Made by a program: the position numbers and the translations under genes. Shown piece after piece: positions 36,383 through 48,536 of a DNA stretch of 48,536 bases. Source of the stretch: an uncultured Actinomycetes bacterium (GTDB taxonomy: Bacteria; Actinomycetota; Actinomycetes; Nanopelagicales; Nanopelagicaceae); the NCBI GenBank assembly GCA_903845465.1, contig CAIMXQ010000009.1, positions 1 to 48,536 on the forward strand, written 5' to 3'. The notes under the pieces were generated by a model. The model ran no database searches. It had not been told where the DNA came from and saw only the letters and a program-made list of their open reading frames with translations. The stretch's first letter is position 1. Each line of letters starts with the position of its first letter.

Positions 36383-37573
36383 CTATTTAACTGCTGCTTG
36401 CAATTCCGAAACGCGATTTGTTACTTCCCATGTGAAGTTAGGAAGTTCGCGACCGAAATGGCCGTAAGCAGCGGTAGCTGAGTAAATCGGACGCTTAAGT
36501 TCGAGATCTCGAATGATTGCGGCTGGACGAAGATCGAAGACAGTAGTAACGGCATCTTGAATCTTCTGGACAGGAACTGATTCAGTTCCAAATGTCTCAA
36601 CAAAGACACCTACAGGCTGCGCCTTTCCAATTGCGTATGCGACTTGAACTTCGCAGCGACGCGCAAGTCCTGCGGCTACGACATTCTTTGCCACCCAACG
36701 CATTGCATAGGCAGCAGAGCGATCGACCTTAGAAGGATCCTTACCAGAGAAGGCTCCACCACCATGGCGAGCCATTCCGCCATATGTGTCAACGATAATC
36801 TTGCGACCAGTCAGACCTGCATCGCCCATTGGTCCACCGATTACGAAGCGTCCGGTGGGATTGATTAAAGTTTTAAGATTCTTACGTGGAAGATCAATCT
36901 TCGCCAAGATTGGATCGATTACTTGGGCAATAATCTCTGGAGTCAACTGCTTCATCACATCTACATCTTCAGAGTGCTGGCTTGAGATAACAACCGTGTC
37001 CAGAGCAACGGCCTTATCGCCATCATATTCAATAGTTACTTGTGTCTTTCCATCTGGGCGAAGGTAAGGAAGCGCACCGGATTTACGAACTTTTGATAGC
37101 TGCTGCGCTAATTCGTGTGCCAACCAGATAGGTAGGGGCATAAGTTCTTTAGTGTCATCGCATGCATAACCAAACATCAAACCTTGATCTCCTGCACCTT
37201 GAAGATCTAGTGGATCTACCGCAGATGAAACTCTATGTTCGAAGGCATCATCTACACCTTGAGCAATATCGGCTGATTGCTGCCCAATCGAGATTGAGAC
37301 ACCGCAGCTATTTCCATCGAAACCTTTGACAGATGAGTCGTAACCGATACCAATGACTGTATCTCGCACAATACCCATGACATCTGCGTAACCATTCGTT
37401 GTTACTTCACCTGCAACATGTACCTGACCGGTTGTAATCAGCGTTTCGACTGCTACTCGGCTAGAGGGATCTTGTGAAATCAGTGAATCCAAAATCGCAT
37501 CAGATATCTGATCTGCGATCTTATCTGGATGACCTTCGGTGACTGATTCTGATGTGAAGAGGCGCTTTGACAT
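36383..37573 (-). CDS. metK: S-adenosylmethionine synthetase
   Basis: [56 protein letters not shown]. Confidence 0.98.
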   Translation of the reverse strand: MSKRLFTSESVTEGHPDKIADQISDAILDSLISQDPSSRVAVETLITTGQVHVAGEVTTNGYADVMGIVRDTVIGIGYDSSVKGFDGNSCGVSISIGQQSADIAQGVDDAFEHRVSSAVDPLDLQGAGDQGLMFGYACDDTKELMPLPIWLAHELAQQLSKVRKSGALPYLRPDGKTQVTIEYDGDKAVALDTVVISSQHSEDVDVMKQLTPEIIAQVIDPILAKIDLPRKNLKTLINPTGRFVIGGPMGDAGLTGRKIIVDTYGGMARHGGGAFSGKDPSKVDRSAAYAMRWVAKNVVAAGLARRCEVQVAYAIGKAQPVGVFVETFGTESVPVQKIQDAVTTVFDLRPAAIIRDLELKRPIYSATAAYGHFGRELPNFTWEVTNRVSELQAAVK

Positions 37574-37577
37574 TGTC

Positions 37578-38762
37578 CTAACCTAACTGAAGAAGGGCTT
37601 GATCGAGTAGTTGATGGGCAAGCGTGTCTTTAGTGGTCTGTGCCACCTTTGCAACAGATCCGTGGGAATTGAAGATCTCTCCATATGTTGTCTCGCTATT
37701 GAAGATATCGCCGCGGGAAATATCGTTGAGATAGAGGATATCGGCGCCTTTAGTAGCCAACTTTCGCTGAGCTTCTGATGCATCGTGCGAACTTTCGGCA
37801 GCAAAGGCGATGATGACTTGGCCCTTCTTGAGTGATGAAATATCTGCAAGGAGATCTGGATTTTCAATCAGATCAATCTTCGTATATTCGGCTTTCTTAA
37901 TCTTCACATCTGCCTCTTGTAGCGGTCGTGCATCCGCGATTGCTGCGGTCATTGCGAGAATATCAGTCTGTGAGAACTCTTCTCGAAGTTTGATCAACAT
38001 CTCCGATGCAGAACGAACGGTGATTGTTCGAGCTCCGGAAATATCTGCAAGTGCGACATTAGCTGCGATGATTGTTACCTCAGCGCCGCGTTGCAAAGCT
38101 GCTCGTGCGATTGCATAGCCTTGTTTTCCAGAGGAGTTATTGCCGATATATCGGACTGGATCAATAGCCTCGCGGGTGCCACCTGCTGTGACCAATACTT
38201 TTTTGCCAAGAAGATCGGCATCAGAATTAGCGATCTCAGCAAAGGTGGTGAGGATATTTGCTGTCTCGGGAAATCTTCCTTGTCCTGTATCTCCGCTCGT
38301 CAGAGCTCCCACTTCGGGTTCCATCACAGAGATTCCGCGGCTACGTAGAGTCGCTACGTTGGCAGTTGTAGCCGGATCGTTCCACATCTGTGGATGCATA
38401 GCCGGAACAACAAGAATTGGGACATCTGCCGCGAGGATGACATTGGTGAGTAGATCATCCGCACGACCCTGCGCGATTCGTGCGATGAGATCGGCTGTAG
38501 CTGGCGCAATGATGATGAAGTTCGCCAATTTTGCTAGAGAGATATGTCTGACTTCATGAACATCCTGAAACACTTCTGTCGTGACGCTTCTGCCAGATAG
38601 CGCTTCCCAGGTTGCAGTACCAACGAAGTTCAGACTTGAAGGAGTTGGAACCACCGTGACTAAAAACCCATGATCTTGCAAGCGACGTAGAAGCTCGCAG
38701 GATTTATATGCAGCGATTCCGCCACCTACACCGAGAATTACCTCGCGGCCGTAACCTTGCAT
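37578..38762 (-). CDS. coaBC: Bifunctional phosphopantothenoylcysteine decarboxylase/synthase
   Basis: [69 protein letters not shown]. Confidence 0.97.
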   Translation of the reverse strand: MQGYGREVILGVGGGIAAYKSCELLRRLQDHGFLVTVVPTPSSLNFVGTATWEALSGRSVTTEVFQDVHEVRHISLAKLANFIIIAPATADLIARIAQGRADDLLTNVILAADVPILVVPAMHPQMWNDPATTANVATLRSRGISVMEPEVGALTSGDTGQGRFPETANILTTFAEIANSDADLLGKKVLVTAGGTREAIDPVRYIGNNSSGKQGYAIARAALQRGAEVTIIAANVALADISGARTITVRSASEMLIKLREEFSQTDILAMTAAIADARPLQEADVKIKKAEYTKIDLIENPDLLADISSLKKGQVIIAFAAESSHDASEAQRKLATKGADILYLNDISRGDIFNSETTYGEIFNSHGSVAKVAQTTKDTLAHQLLDQALLQLG

Positions 38763-38779
38763 GGGTTCTCGGGGAGAGA

Positions 38780-39040
38780 TTAAGCGGTTGGTTCTAGATT
38801 TTCGATTGTGAGAAGGCCTTCGTTGATTTCACGAAGTGCGATAGAGAGAGGCTTCTCGTGAACGTGTGTGTCCACAAGCGGACCAACGTATTCAAGGAGA
38901 CCTTCACCCAGTTGAGAGTAATAAGCATTGATCTGACGAGCACGCTTTGCTGCGTAGAGAACGAGGCTGTACTTAGAACCTGCCTTATCGAGAAGTTCAT
39001 CGATAGGTGGATTTGTAATGCCATCCATATGTGCGCTCAT
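38780..39040 (-). CDS. rpoZ: DNA-directed RNA polymerase omega subunit
   Basis: [40 protein letters not shown]; between gmk and coaBC. Confidence 0.95.
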   Translation of the reverse strand: MSAHMDGITNPPIDELLDKAGSKYSLVLYAAKRARQINAYYSQLGEGLLEYVGPLVDTHVHEKPLSIALREINEGLLTIENLEPTA

Positions 39041-39081
39041 CTGTGCTCCTTATATGTAATACAACTAGTAAAGATTTAGCC

Positions 39082-39957
39082 TTATTCGGCAGATGCCAAT
39101 TCTATCAGGGATGCGACCACCTTCTCGACCTCTTCATTTATCAGCACTTTATCGAAGAAAGAGGCTGCAGCCATCTCCTCTTGAGCCAGAGCAAGGCGAG
39201 CCGCGCGCCTTTCAGGACTATCTGTTCCTCGACCTTCCAAACGAGAGACGAGCTCTTCCCAGGTTGGTGGTTCGAGGAAGACAAGGAGCGCTTCTGGAAC
39301 TTTCTCTTTTACCTGGCGTGCACCAGTAATTTCAATCTCAAGAAGAACGCTCTGTCCATCACGAAGTGCATCCTCTACAGCTTTACGAGGAGTTCCATAT
39401 CTATTACCAGCAAACTCTGCCCATTCGAGAAACTCTCCACGTGATATCGCTTGATCAAACTTTTCATGTGTATAAAAATGGTAATCAACGCCTTCAACTT
39501 CATTAAATCGTGGCGCACGAGTTGTTGCTGAAATGCTCACAAAGAATGGTGATGACTCTTTCAGCGCCTTTGCAACGGTGCTCTTTCCGACTCCCCCAGG
39601 ACCTGAGAGTACAACGAGCCTGCCCTTTCGAATTCCTGTTGGTAGATCAAATTCGCGAATCAAAGAATCAACTTGATGTCTTCCTAAGCCTTGAACTCTG
39701 CGTGTTAGAGAGATATTGAGTCGCTCTAAGAGCGCTTTAGCTCGGATCTTGCCCATGCCAGGAATAGATTCCACAAGTTCAAATACGCGCATCTTCGCTA
39801 TCGCCTCGTCATCTCGCCCTAATTCGAGCACCTGTGAAATCGATAGCTCTTGATTCTTTATCCGTACCTTTACTCCAGCGCGAACTTGGCGGGAGAACTT
39901 CGCCTTTTCTAAGGCGTTTGCTCTCTCTTCAGGTGTTAATTGCGGTGGGGCTCCCAT
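39082..39957 (-). CDS. gmk: Fusion protein: N-terminal actinobacterial-type integration host factor (mIHF) domain + C-terminal guanylate kinase
   Basis: N-terminal PQLTPEERANALEKAKFSRQVRAGVKVRIKNQELSISQVL...ESIPGMGKIRAKALLERLNI...RVQGLGRHQ (mIHF) followed in-frame by GRLVVLSGPGGVGKSTVAKAL (Gmk P-loop). Confidence 0.93.
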   Translation of the reverse strand: MGAPPQLTPEERANALEKAKFSRQVRAGVKVRIKNQELSISQVLELGRDDEAIAKMRVFELVESIPGMGKIRAKALLERLNISLTRRVQGLGRHQVDSLIREFDLPTGIRKGRLVVLSGPGGVGKSTVAKALKESSPFFVSISATTRAPRFNEVEGVDYHFYTHEKFDQAISRGEFLEWAEFAGNRYGTPRKAVEDALRDGQSVLLEIEITGARQVKEKVPEALLVFLEPPTWEELVSRLEGRGTDSPERRAARLALAQEEMAAASFFDKVLINEEVEKVVASLIELASAE

Positions 39958-39966
39958 GGCTCTAAA

Positions 39967-40668
39967 TTACTGCAGAATCTCATCTGCAATAGCGCGGGCC
40001 TTCGCCTTCATTGCAGCAGAACCTTCGCGCCATGTTTGCGTAATAGGACGACCAATCACTACGTAACTTGCACCGGCAGATATTGCATCGCGAGGTGTCA
40101 TGGTGCGCTTTTGATCGTCACTTCCTACCTCGCTGGCGGGCCTGACACCTGGTGTAATGATGTGAATGCTGGGACCAACAGTCGCGCGGATGGCTTCAAT
40201 CTCAAGAGGAGAGCAGACAATTGCTCGTGCACCAGCAGCCACCGCAAGAGATGCAAGAGCAACAGCGCTTTCCAGTGCAGGACTTGCATAACCAATACGG
40301 AACAAATCTTCTTCTGATAACGAAGTGAGAATCGTGACGGCTGTAATGTCGGCTTGAGGGGCTGCGTCGACTGCTGCGGTAACCATCGCTGGACCTCCCG
40401 ATGCATGGACAGTCAAGAATCGGGGCGTGAGCGCAGCGACAGCAGCGGTCGCACCTTTGACTGTATGCGGAATATCGTGCAGTTTCAGATCTAGGAAGAT
40501 ATCAGCATCTGTCTCACTTTTGATTGCGCGTACCCCCTCATGACCAAAAGTTAGAAAGAATTCAAGTCCCAATTTATAGACACTGACTGCCTCTTGCGTA
40601 GACGAAATCCATTGCTTTGCGATCTCTAAATCAGGGGTATCAACTGCAAGAACGATGGGCGCTTTCAT
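39967..40668 (-). CDS. pyrF: Orotidine 5'-phosphate decarboxylase (short, type 1-like)
   Basis: PIVLAVDTPD, DIFLDLKLHDIPHTVKGA, IITPGVRP. Confidence 0.93.
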   Translation of the reverse strand: MKAPIVLAVDTPDLEIAKQWISSTQEAVSVYKLGLEFFLTFGHEGVRAIKSETDADIFLDLKLHDIPHTVKGATAAVAALTPRFLTVHASGGPAMVTAAVDAAPQADITAVTILTSLSEEDLFRIGYASPALESAVALASLAVAAGARAIVCSPLEIEAIRATVGPSIHIITPGVRPASEVGSDDQKRTMTPRDAISAGASYVVIGRPITQTWREGSAAMKAKARAIADEILQ

Positions 40669-41606
40669 ACAGACTCATCTCTATGCGCGAAACCAATAGC
40701 TTGTTGCACTGTTGCGAATCCGCGAGCTGCAAGCAAATCACGTAATTCATTCTGAATTGAGATGAGTGCTGTTGGGTTGCCAAAACTGGCGGTGCCAACT
40801 GAAACTCCAGATGCACCAGCAAGGATAAGTTCGAGTGCATCTCGACCTGATGCAACACCACCCATTCCCAAAATTGGAATCTGCGGCAGCGCAGCGTGAA
40901 CTTGATAAATCGCTCGCACTGCGACTGGGCGAATCGCTGGTCCCGAAAGTCCACCGGTCTTACCGCCTAAATGTGGCTTCATGGTGTCGAGATTAATCAC
41001 CATTCCTAAAACAGTATTAATCAAGGCCAGCGCATCTGCACCTGCATCTACAACTCCGCGAGCGATTGATGCCAGGTCAGTGACATCAGGTGAGAGCTTT
41101 GCAATGATGGGGAGTTCGCCACCGATTGTCTTGCGCACGCCATCTATAACTCGACGAGAAGCATCGGGGTCGCATGCAAAGACTAATCCGCGGTTTTCGA
41201 CATTGGGACATGAAATATTTACTTCGACAGCGCTCAGTCCAGATACAGAGCGCAACTTACGAGCGAGCGTTGAATACTCTTCGATCGTTTCACCAGCTAT
41301 AGAAACAATCACGCGAGCTTTCTGTTCAAGTAGCCATGGAACATCGTTAGCTAAAAAGGAATCTATACCTGGGCCTTGTAGGCCAATCGAATTGAGCATC
41401 CCCGATGGTGTCTCTGCCATACGTGGAGTTGGGCGACCATGTCGAGGTTTCGACATCACTGATTTGGTAACAACTGCACCGATATCTTTGAGCGGAAAGA
41501 ATTGCGACAACTCTTTCCCGCTACTTGCACATCCGCTCGCCGTAAATATCGGGGTGGGAAACCATGCATTCCCTAAAGTTGTTGAAAGGTCTACAGGAAG
41601 TGTCAT
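40665..41606 (-). CDS. pyrD: Dihydroorotate dehydrogenase catalytic subunit (class 1B)
   Basis: VEVNISCPNVENRGLVFACDP, GGKTGGLSGPAIRPVAVR, GMGGVASGRDALELILAGAS; adjacent pyrK. Confidence 0.94.
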   Translation of the reverse strand: MTLPVDLSTTLGNAWFPTPIFTASGCASSGKELSQFFPLKDIGAVVTKSVMSKPRHGRPTPRMAETPSGMLNSIGLQGPGIDSFLANDVPWLLEQKARVIVSIAGETIEEYSTLARKLRSVSGLSAVEVNISCPNVENRGLVFACDPDASRRVIDGVRKTIGGELPIIAKLSPDVTDLASIARGVVDAGADALALINTVLGMVINLDTMKPHLGGKTGGLSGPAIRPVAVRAIYQVHAALPQIPILGMGGVASGRDALELILAGASGVSVGTASFGNPTALISIQNELRDLLAARGFATVQQAIGFAHRDESV

Positions 41607-42466
41607 TGTTGCACCTCAGGAACTTTCCCGACGAGGTCCCAACGGACATGTGAACCATCCATGACGGGTCCATCAATACAGGAACGAAGCATTGACGTTG
41701 TGCCATCAGAGTTGGTTACCGGTAAGACACAGGTCATACAAATTCCGATACCGCAGGCCATAGCCTCTTCTACTGCGCATTGATGGATAACTTCTGTATC
41801 CGCAACGAGCGCAGTGATCGCAGCCAGCATCGCCATCGGTCCGCATGAATAAATAACATCGATCCCGCGCTGTTGCACAATATCGAGAAGGGACTCAGTA
41901 ACGCGACCTGTCTCGCCCATCGAACCATCTTCGGTATAGATGCGTAGTGAATTTACAGAGCGCTTACCCTCCATAGGTGCATAGATCTTGCTTCCAACGC
42001 TGGCACCGAGCAACATATCGACCTTGCAGCCACGAGTTTTCAGTACATCAGCTAAGCCAAATAGCGGTGCTGACCCGTAACCTCCACCAATGAGAAGTGC
42101 ATTGATTGGTTCAGTTGGAATTCCAAACGCGGTACCGAGAGGAGCGACGATATCCAATTCTGTGCCTTCAATCTGCGCACATAACCATCTACTACCAGAA
42201 CCGTGTGGAGCGACAATGAGCTCCATCGTTCCGCCGTACTGAGAATTATCAGAGACACGTGAGATAGCAAATGCTCGACGCAGAACCATTTTTGAGGATT
42301 CTCCCCCAACTGCAATGGCAATGAAGTTTCCAGGTTTACAACTCTTTACTAAGTCACCAACATTGAGAAGAATTTGGTGATATGCACCAACTCGTTTATT
42401 GCCGACAATCGTGACTTTTCGCTGTACAGCGCTGCGATTGATAGAAGACATTAAAGAGAGAGCCAA
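41603..42466 (-). CDS. pyrK: Dihydroorotate dehydrogenase electron transfer subunit
   Basis: Ferredoxin-reductase fold with [17 protein letters not shown]; [2Fe-2S] cysteines [17 protein letters not shown]...RSC. Confidence 0.9.
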   Translation of the reverse strand: MALSLMSSINRSAVQRKVTIVGNKRVGAYHQILLNVGDLVKSCKPGNFIAIAVGGESSKMVLRRAFAISRVSDNSQYGGTMELIVAPHGSGSRWLCAQIEGTELDIVAPLGTAFGIPTEPINALLIGGGYGSAPLFGLADVLKTRGCKVDMLLGASVGSKIYAPMEGKRSVNSLRIYTEDGSMGETGRVTESLLDIVQQRGIDVIYSCGPMAMLAAITALVADTEVIHQCAVEEAMACGIGICMTCVLPVTNSDGTTSMLRSCIDGPVMDGSHVRWDLVGKVPEVQQ

Positions 42467-45400
42467 TCTTGGATAGGGGCAACCGATAGGTCACCCAATT
42501 GGAGAGACTTTATACCTTGAACAGCGGCGCTGAAGCCTGCTGTCGTCGTAATAATCGGAATAGATCGTTGTACAGCTGCCGTGCGAATCGCCCAACCATC
42601 GGCGCGGGTTCCCCTACCGACTGGCGTATTGATAACGAGATCGATATCGCCATTGTTGAGCATCTCAACGATTGTCTTCTCTCCCATTGGACCAGTTCCT
42701 TGCGAGTTCTTGCGCACCGTCAGGGAGTTAACTCCGTGTTCGGATAAGAATGAGGCGGTTCCTTCAGTTGCTAAGAGCCTGAAACCGAGTGCGGTCAAAT
42801 CTTGTGCAGGTTTTACGCCGGAGTTCTTATCCTTATCGGCGAGTGAGATAAATACAGTTCCGCTTTTTGGAAGAGGGCCGAAAGAACTAATCTGAGACTT
42901 TGCATATGACTCACCGAATGTGGCAGCTATTCCCATAACTTCACCTGTCGAGCGCATCTCAGGTCCCAACACCGCATCGACGCCTCGACCATCGGCTCTG
43001 CGGAAGCGATTCCAAGGAAGTACCGCTTCCTTCACGCTAATACCTTTGGCAATCGCATCCCCTGTTGCAGGCAATAGACATTCGCTTCGAAGCTCGGCGA
43101 TCGTGGTACCAAGTGAAATTCTCGCCGCTGCCTTTGCAAGCGGAACACCGGTTGCCTTGCTGACAAATGGAACGGTGCGCGATGCGCGAGGATTGGCCTC
43201 AAGTACATAGAGAATGTTTTCTGCCATCGCGAATTGAATATTAATCAAACCTAATACCCCAACGCCTTGAGCGATTTTGAGCGTTGCATCCTTTATATCC
43301 TGGCGTTGTTGATCAGAAATAGTCATCGCTGGAAGCACACATGCGCTATCACCAGAATGGATTCCTGCCTCTTCGATATGTTCCATAATTCCACCGAGGA
43401 ATAACTCTGTGCCATCGAAGAGCGCATCAACATCTAACTCGATAGCAGAATCAAGGAAGCGATCGACTAGAACCGGGCGATCTGGCGTGATATCTGTAGC
43501 TCGTGAGATGAATCCGCTCAGAGATTCATCGTCATACACGATCTCCATCCCACGACCACCCAGTACAAAACTTGGTCGCACAAGGACGGGATAACCAATG
43601 CGATGGGCAATCTCGATTGCCTCCATTTGTGATGCAGCCATGCCAAATTCTGGAGCTGTGAGTCCCTGCTCTTTCAATACTTGACCAAATGCTCCACGTT
43701 CTTCAGCGAGGTTAATTGCATCCGGGCTTGTTCCAAGAATAGTGACACCAGCGGCTTTGAGCCCTGCAGCTAATCCAAGTGGAGTCTGTCCTCCGAGTTG
43801 AGTGATGACACCTAACACAGGACCAGCCACAGTTTCGGCGTGAATGACTTCCAATACATCTTCTAAAGTGAGGGGTTCGAAATAGAGTCTGTCGCTTGTG
43901 TCGTAATCAGTTGACACTGTTTCAGGATTGCAATTGATCATGATGGTTTCATAACCTGCCTCTCGCAATGTAAACGAGGCGTGTACACAGGAATAATCGA
44001 ACTCAATTCCTTGACCGATACGGTTGGGACCACTTCCCAAAATAATGACAGCGGGTTTGGTGCGAGGACGCACTTCCGTCTCTTCTTCATAACTTGAATA
44101 GTGATACGGGGTAAAGGCTTCAAACTCTGCAGCACATGTGTCGACTGTCTTATAGACAGGTCTGATATTGAGGTGATGACGCGCATTGCGCACATCAGCC
44201 TCTGTGATTCCACGAAGTGATGCAATCTGTGAGTCCGAGAAACCGTGGCTCTTTGCATGTCGCAACCTCGCGCTATCGAGCTCGCCGGGAAGAGCAATAT
44301 CTCGGGCAACCTGGTTGATAATTTCTAGTTGTCGTAAGTACCAGCGATCAATTTTCGTCGCTGCATACACTTGCTCCATCGTGGCACCTGCCCACAACGC
44401 CTTCTGCACTTGTTGCAATCGATATTCAGTCGGCATCTTCATCGCCTCAAGCAGAGAGTTCTTCTCGCCCTCAGAGATATCGGTAGGGAAGGTAAATATC
44501 GCCTCTTTACGTTCGAGAGAGCGCAGCGCCTTCATGAGAGCTTCTGGGAATGATCGGCCGATTGCCATCGCTTCGCCCACGCTCTTCATTGTTGTTGTCA
44601 GACGCGGATCTGCATCTTGGAATTTTTCGAATGCAAATCGCGGTGCTTTCACGACTATGTAATCAAGCGTTGGTTCAAATGATGCTGGAGTCACCTGCGT
44701 AATATCGTTCTTGATTTCATCGAGGGTGTAACCAATAGCTAATTTGGTCGCAATCTTTGCAATAGGAAATCCCGTTGCCTTAGAAGCTAGTGCACTGGAG
44801 CGCGATACTCGGGGATTCATCTCAATGACAATGATGCGCCCAGTATCAGGATTGACTGCAAATTGGATATTGCAACCACCAGTATCGACGCCTACTTCGC
44901 GAATAATCGCTATCGAGAGATCACGTAGCTTCTGATATTCGACATCTGTAAGCGTTAGTGCGGGGGCGACGGTAATTGAATCCCCCGTGTGAACGCCCAT
45001 TGGATCAATATTTTCTATACTGCAGACGATAACGACGTTATCTGCTCTATCGCGCATTACTTCGAGTTCATACTCTTTCCACCCGATGATGGACTCTTCG
45101 ATGAGAACTTCAGAGGTTGGGCTATGACGCAAGCCAGCGCCTGCAATCTGACGCAGAGTCTCCTCATCAAATGCGATGCCAGAACCGAGTCCGCCCATCG
45201 TAAATGAAGGTCTAATCACAACTGGATAATTCAATTGCACCACCGCATCCATGACATCATCCATTGTGTGGCAGATGATGCTGCGAGCAGATTCTCCGCC
45301 AATCTTCTCAACAATCGTTCTAAATATTTCGCGATTCTCACCGCGCTCGATTGCTGCTACATCTGCGCCAATTAACTTCACTCCATAACGATCGAGCGTT

Positions 45401-45717
45401 CCAGCTTGGAAGAGGCCGATCGCTGCATTAAGTGCAGTCTGGCCACCTAGCGTTGCAAGAACAGCATCTGGCTTTTCACGCGCAATAATGCGTTCGATAA
45501 ATTCAGGAGTAATTGGTTCGATATATGTTGCATCTGCAAATTCTGGATCAGTCATGATTGTCGCTGGATTACTGTTAACGAGAATGACGCGGATTCCTTC
45601 GGCGCGAAGTACTCGACAAGCCTGAGTGCCCGAATAATCGAATTCGCATGCTTGGCCAATGACGATCGGCCCAGAGCCGATGACAAGAACGCTCTTAATC
45701 GAAGTATCGCGAGGCAT
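42451..45717 (-). CDS. carB: Carbamoyl-phosphate synthase large subunit
   Basis: [29 protein letters not shown]; two ATP-grasp halves; [22 protein letters not shown]. Confidence 0.98.
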   Translation of the reverse strand: MPRDTSIKSVLVIGSGPIVIGQACEFDYSGTQACRVLRAEGIRVILVNSNPATIMTDPEFADATYIEPITPEFIERIIAREKPDAVLATLGGQTALNAAIGLFQAGTLDRYGVKLIGADVAAIERGENREIFRTIVEKIGGESARSIICHTMDDVMDAVVQLNYPVVIRPSFTMGGLGSGIAFDEETLRQIAGAGLRHSPTSEVLIEESIIGWKEYELEVMRDRADNVVIVCSIENIDPMGVHTGDSITVAPALTLTDVEYQKLRDLSIAIIREVGVDTGGCNIQFAVNPDTGRIIVIEMNPRVSRSSALASKATGFPIAKIATKLAIGYTLDEIKNDITQVTPASFEPTLDYIVVKAPRFAFEKFQDADPRLTTTMKSVGEAMAIGRSFPEALMKALRSLERKEAIFTFPTDISEGEKNSLLEAMKMPTEYRLQQVQKALWAGATMEQVYAATKIDRWYLRQLEIINQVARDIALPGELDSARLRHAKSHGFSDSQIASLRGITEADVRNARHHLNIRPVYKTVDTCAAEFEAFTPYHYSSYEEETEVRPRTKPAVIILGSGPNRIGQGIEFDYSCVHASFTLREAGYETIMINCNPETVSTDYDTSDRLYFEPLTLEDVLEVIHAETVAGPVLGVITQLGGQTPLGLAAGLKAAGVTILGTSPDAINLAEERGAFGQVLKEQGLTAPEFGMAASQMEAIEIAHRIGYPVLVRPSFVLGGRGMEIVYDDESLSGFISRATDITPDRPVLVDRFLDSAIELDVDALFDGTELFLGGIMEHIEEAGIHSGDSACVLPAMTISDQQRQDIKDATLKIAQGVGVLGLINIQFAMAENILYVLEANPRASRTVPFVSKATGVPLAKAAARISLGTTIAELRSECLLPATGDAIAKGISVKEAVLPWNRFRRADGRGVDAVLGPEMRSTGEVMGIAATFGESYAKSQISSFGPLPKSGTVFISLADKDKNSGVKPAQDLTALGFRLLATEGTASFLSEHGVNSLTVRKNSQGTGPMGEKTIVEMLNNGDIDLVINTPVGRGTRADGWAIRTAAVQRSIPIITTTAGFSAAVQGIKSLQLGDLSVAPIQDWLSL

Positions 45718-46844
45718 TAGTTGGCTCCAACTTTTCTCGGATATTTCTCCATCACTTCAATAAAACGATCGAAGAGATAGGCAGCATCATGCGGACCTGC
45801 AGCAGCCTCTGGGTGGTACTGAACGCTGAAAGCGCCACGTTCGGTAAGTTCTAAACCTTCCACCACTCCATCATTGAGTGATACATGCGTTACTTGACCA
45901 GGACCATATACGGTGCTGAATGCGCTATCTGTCGGCGCCTTCAGTGCAAACCCATGGTTATGCGCAGTTATTTCGACTTTACCGGTGCGCTTATCAATGA
46001 CCGGTTGATTAATTCCACGATGACCAAATTGCAACTTGTAGGTCTCAAAACCGAGCGCTCTCCCCAGAATCTGATGGCCAAAACATATTCCAAAGATCGG
46101 AATTTCAAGGGCTAGGACTTCGCGCACTAGCTCAATGGTCGATGTCATAGTCGCCGGATCACCCGGACCATTGGAGAGAAATACTCCATCAGGATGTATT
46201 GCAAGAATGGATTCGAGAGTTGAGTTATAGGGCATCACATGAACTTCGATCCCACGTTCAGACATTGCGCGAGGTGTGGCACCTTTGATACCAAGATCAA
46301 GTGCTGCAACAGTAAACCGTTTTGCACCAATCGCTGGCACAACATACGTCTCTGTCGTAGAAACATCATCACTGAGATATGCGCCGGTCATGAGCGCTTG
46401 TTTGCGGACTTCAATGACCATCTCTTCGCGGGTGATTTCCAGCCCTGAAAAAATTCCAACTCGCATGGAACCGCGATCGCGAAGGTGGCGCGTAAGCGCT
46501 CGTGTATCGATACCTTGGATTCCGACAATCTCTTGGTCAATCAACTCTGCCTCTAAATCCTTCTCGCTTCGCCAGTTGCTGGTGAAGGTGGACGGGTTTC
46601 GCACAACAAATCCTGCAACCCAATACTTCTTCGATTCATTATCAGTTCTGTTAACACCGGTATTTCCAATGTGTGGCGCAGTCATGACGACAACTTGCTT
46701 GTAGTACGAAGGATCTGTGAGCGTCTCTTGATAGCCAGTCATCCCAGTTTGGAAGACAGCTTCACCAAATGTTTTGCCGGTCTTTGCCCACGACATACCT
46801 TCGAAGATTCGACCATCGTCGAGAACGAGGAATGCCTTACTCAT
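45717..46844 (-). CDS. carA: Carbamoyl-phosphate synthase small subunit
   Basis: [61 protein letters not shown]. Confidence 0.98.
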   Translation of the reverse strand: MSKAFLVLDDGRIFEGMSWAKTGKTFGEAVFQTGMTGYQETLTDPSYYKQVVVMTAPHIGNTGVNRTDNESKKYWVAGFVVRNPSTFTSNWRSEKDLEAELIDQEIVGIQGIDTRALTRHLRDRGSMRVGIFSGLEITREEMVIEVRKQALMTGAYLSDDVSTTETYVVPAIGAKRFTVAALDLGIKGATPRAMSERGIEVHVMPYNSTLESILAIHPDGVFLSNGPGDPATMTSTIELVREVLALEIPIFGICFGHQILGRALGFETYKLQFGHRGINQPVIDKRTGKVEITAHNHGFALKAPTDSAFSTVYGPGQVTHVSLNDGVVEGLELTERGAFSVQYHPEAAAGPHDAAYLFDRFIEVMEKYPRKVGAN

Positions 46845-48127
46845 GGCTGGTTCGATTCAAAAGATAGCTTTCCATTGAAGAAGGTAGCCAGGACCACCCC
46901 TGGAAGTTCCATGCCATGGAAGGGAGTATTGCGACTACGAGATGCAACTAAGTCTCTATCCACGCGGTAGGTCTTGGTCGGATTCATCACAGTCAGATTA
47001 GCTGGTGCTCCCACTGCGATTTCACGACCATGGTTTTCGTAACGGGCAATACTCGCAGGGGTGATACTCATTCTCTCTGCAACGCCAGACCAGTCCATCA
47101 ACTTTGTTTCGACCATAGTCTTATTGATAATCGATAGCGCTGTCTCTAGTCCTAGCATTCCGAATGCAGCCTCTTGCCACTCGCACTCTTTACTCTCTGC
47201 AGGATGGGGAGCGTGATCTGTTGCAACGATATCGATTGTTCCATCAGCAAGAGCTTCACGCAGAGACATCACATCAGATTCTGTTCGAAGCGGAGGATTG
47301 ACCTTATATACAGGATCATAACTGCGCGCTAATTCATCCGTGAGAAGTAAGTGATGCGGAGTTACTTCAGCCGTCACTTGAATCCCACGTTGCTTTGCCC
47401 AGCGAATGATCTCGACTCCCCCAGCTGTTGTGAGATGACAGATGTGTAGTCGTGCTTGAACATGATCTGCAAGCAGTACATCGCGGGCGATGATGGCCTC
47501 TTCTGCAATTGCCGGCCAACCTTTGAGTCCCAGTTGCGAAGACACGAAACCTTCATTCATTTGTGAACCTTGGGTAAGCCTTGGCTCTTGTGCATGTTGT
47601 GCAATGACGCCATCAAATTTCTTTACATATTCAAGGGCTCGTCGCATGACAAGTGGATCAAAGACGCAATGCCCATCATCGCTAAAGACTCGGACGCGGG
47701 CTGAAGAATCTGCCATGGCCCCTATCTCGGCAAGTTCCAATCCTTCAAGACCTTTTGTTACAGCACCGATAGGAAAGACATCGAGTAGTCCTGCAATCTG
47801 TCCCAGACGAAATACTTGTTCAACAACGCCGGCAGTGTCGGCAACCGGTGACGTATTTGCCATCGCACTGAGTGCGACATAACCACCACGAACTCCAGCC
47901 TGCGAACCAGAGAGCACAGTCTCTGCATCTTCTTTTCCTGGTTCACGTAGATGGGTATGAAGATCCACAAGTCCTGGCAGCACTATTGAATTGGCTGCAT
48001 TTACTACTGTGGCCCCAGAGATATTGAGGTCAGGTGCCATCTGCGTGATGAGACCATCAGATATTGCGATATCACTCTTGGCTCCATGAGGTAGAACTGC
48101 ACCTTTAATGAGATAGGACGTTGTCAT
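46841..48127 (-). CDS. pyrC: Dihydroorotase
   Basis: [41 protein letters not shown]. Confidence 0.96.
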   Translation of the reverse strand: MTTSYLIKGAVLPHGAKSDIAISDGLITQMAPDLNISGATVVNAANSIVLPGLVDLHTHLREPGKEDAETVLSGSQAGVRGGYVALSAMANTSPVADTAGVVEQVFRLGQIAGLLDVFPIGAVTKGLEGLELAEIGAMADSSARVRVFSDDGHCVFDPLVMRRALEYVKKFDGVIAQHAQEPRLTQGSQMNEGFVSSQLGLKGWPAIAEEAIIARDVLLADHVQARLHICHLTTAGGVEIIRWAKQRGIQVTAEVTPHHLLLTDELARSYDPVYKVNPPLRTESDVMSLREALADGTIDIVATDHAPHPAESKECEWQEAAFGMLGLETALSIINKTMVETKLMDWSGVAERMSITPASIARYENHGREIAVGAPANLTVMNPTKTYRVDRDLVASRSRNTPFHGMELPGVVLATFFNGKLSFESNQP

Positions 48128-48536
48128 ACCTGAGCTCCTAACTCTTGAGAACCAGCAAGTAAGAGGTAGAGAATTGCCATTCTTACAGTGACACCATTTG
48201 TAACCTGCTGCAAAATCACTGAGCGAGCACTGTCGGCGCTATCTGCTGTGATTTCAAGGCCACGATTCATTGGGCCCGGGTGCATGACTATCGCATTTGG
48301 CTTCATCATCTTGAGTCGATCGCGATTGAGCCCAAAGTAATGCGAATATTCACGCACATTAGGGAAGAACATCTCAGACATACGCTCTAGTTGAATTCGA
48401 AGCATCATCACAACATCAACATCTGCAATCACTGAATCGAAATCGTATGCAACTGCTACTGGCCAAGATTCAACGCCTGCAGGTAGAAGTGTCGGCGGTG
48501 CAACGAGAGTGACGTGTGCGCCAAGTTTGGTTAAGA
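48124..48536 (-). CDS. pyrB: Aspartate carbamoyltransferase, C-terminal part; 5' end outside window
   Basis: Frame stays open to the window edge (...[52 protein letters not shown]...); [12 protein letters not shown]. Confidence 0.95.
   Translation of the reverse strand, partial: LTKLGAHVTLVAPPTLLPAGVESWPVAVAYDFDSVIADVDVVMMLRIQLERMSEMFFPNVREYSHYFGLNRDRLKMMKPNAIVMHPGPMNRGLEITADSADSARSVILQQVTNGVTVRMAILYLLLAGSQELGAQV

Noticed and set aside
36383-37580. SAM riboswitch controlling metK
   Set aside because: Only 4 bp between coaBC and metK; no leader present
40981-41664. 227-aa plus-strand ORF opposite pyrD
   Set aside because: Shadow ORF; composition is typical of antisense translation and the opposite strand encodes conserved PyrD motifs
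1-48536. CRISPR arrays, insertion sequences, prophage, toxin-antitoxin or defence islands
   Set aside because: No regularly spaced repeats, transposase, integrase or defence-family motifs seen in any provided ORF
1-48536. Apparent frequency of GATATC-like words
   Set aside because: Probably reflects GAT-ATC codon usage and the moderate-GC composition; cannot be assessed without counts

Overview
The window is a chromosomal segment from a streamlined actinobacterium of moderate GC. Gene content and order fit a small-genome freshwater actinobacterium (acI/Nanopelagicales-like), but that placement is inference. Almost every base is in a recognisable conserved gene. I identify about 49 protein genes, one tRNA-Leu(GAG) and one clear bidirectional intrinsic terminator. 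I see no CRISPR array, transposon, prophage or rRNA. Left to right the main blocks are: gcvP 3' end; a minus-strand operon trmI-pafB-pafC-tatA-tatC-diacylglycerol kinase-helY-5'-3' exonuclease-glycosyltransferase; a RecB-like nuclease; metH; PAC2; mshC with the SCO1664/DUF3090/histidine-phosphatase unit; an aldo/keto reductase and M20 peptidase; tRNA-Leu-apt-acyltransferase-tdk; alcohol dehydrogenase; a DUF554/YczE divergent pair; an NCS2 purine permease; ung/ABC ATPase; serB; and a long minus-strand block pyrB-pyrC-carA-carB-pyrK-pyrD-pyrF-(mIHF::gmk)-rpoZ-coaBC-metK-priA-def-fmt-rsmB-rpe-hisE-hisG. No obviously novel multi-gene system is visible. The most interesting signals are: (1) many genes with a TANNNT -10 hexamer exactly 6-8 nt before the start codon, suggesting pervasive leaderless transcription, including a 22-bp divergent promoter with overlapping -10 boxes; (2) an 80-nt NCS2 permease leader whose predicted 5' end pairs with its own Shine-Dalgarno; (3) the pafBC-tat locus without the Pup-proteasome genes normally found between trmI and pafB; (4) an mIHF-guanylate kinase fusion. 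All sequence calls were made by eye, with no database searches.
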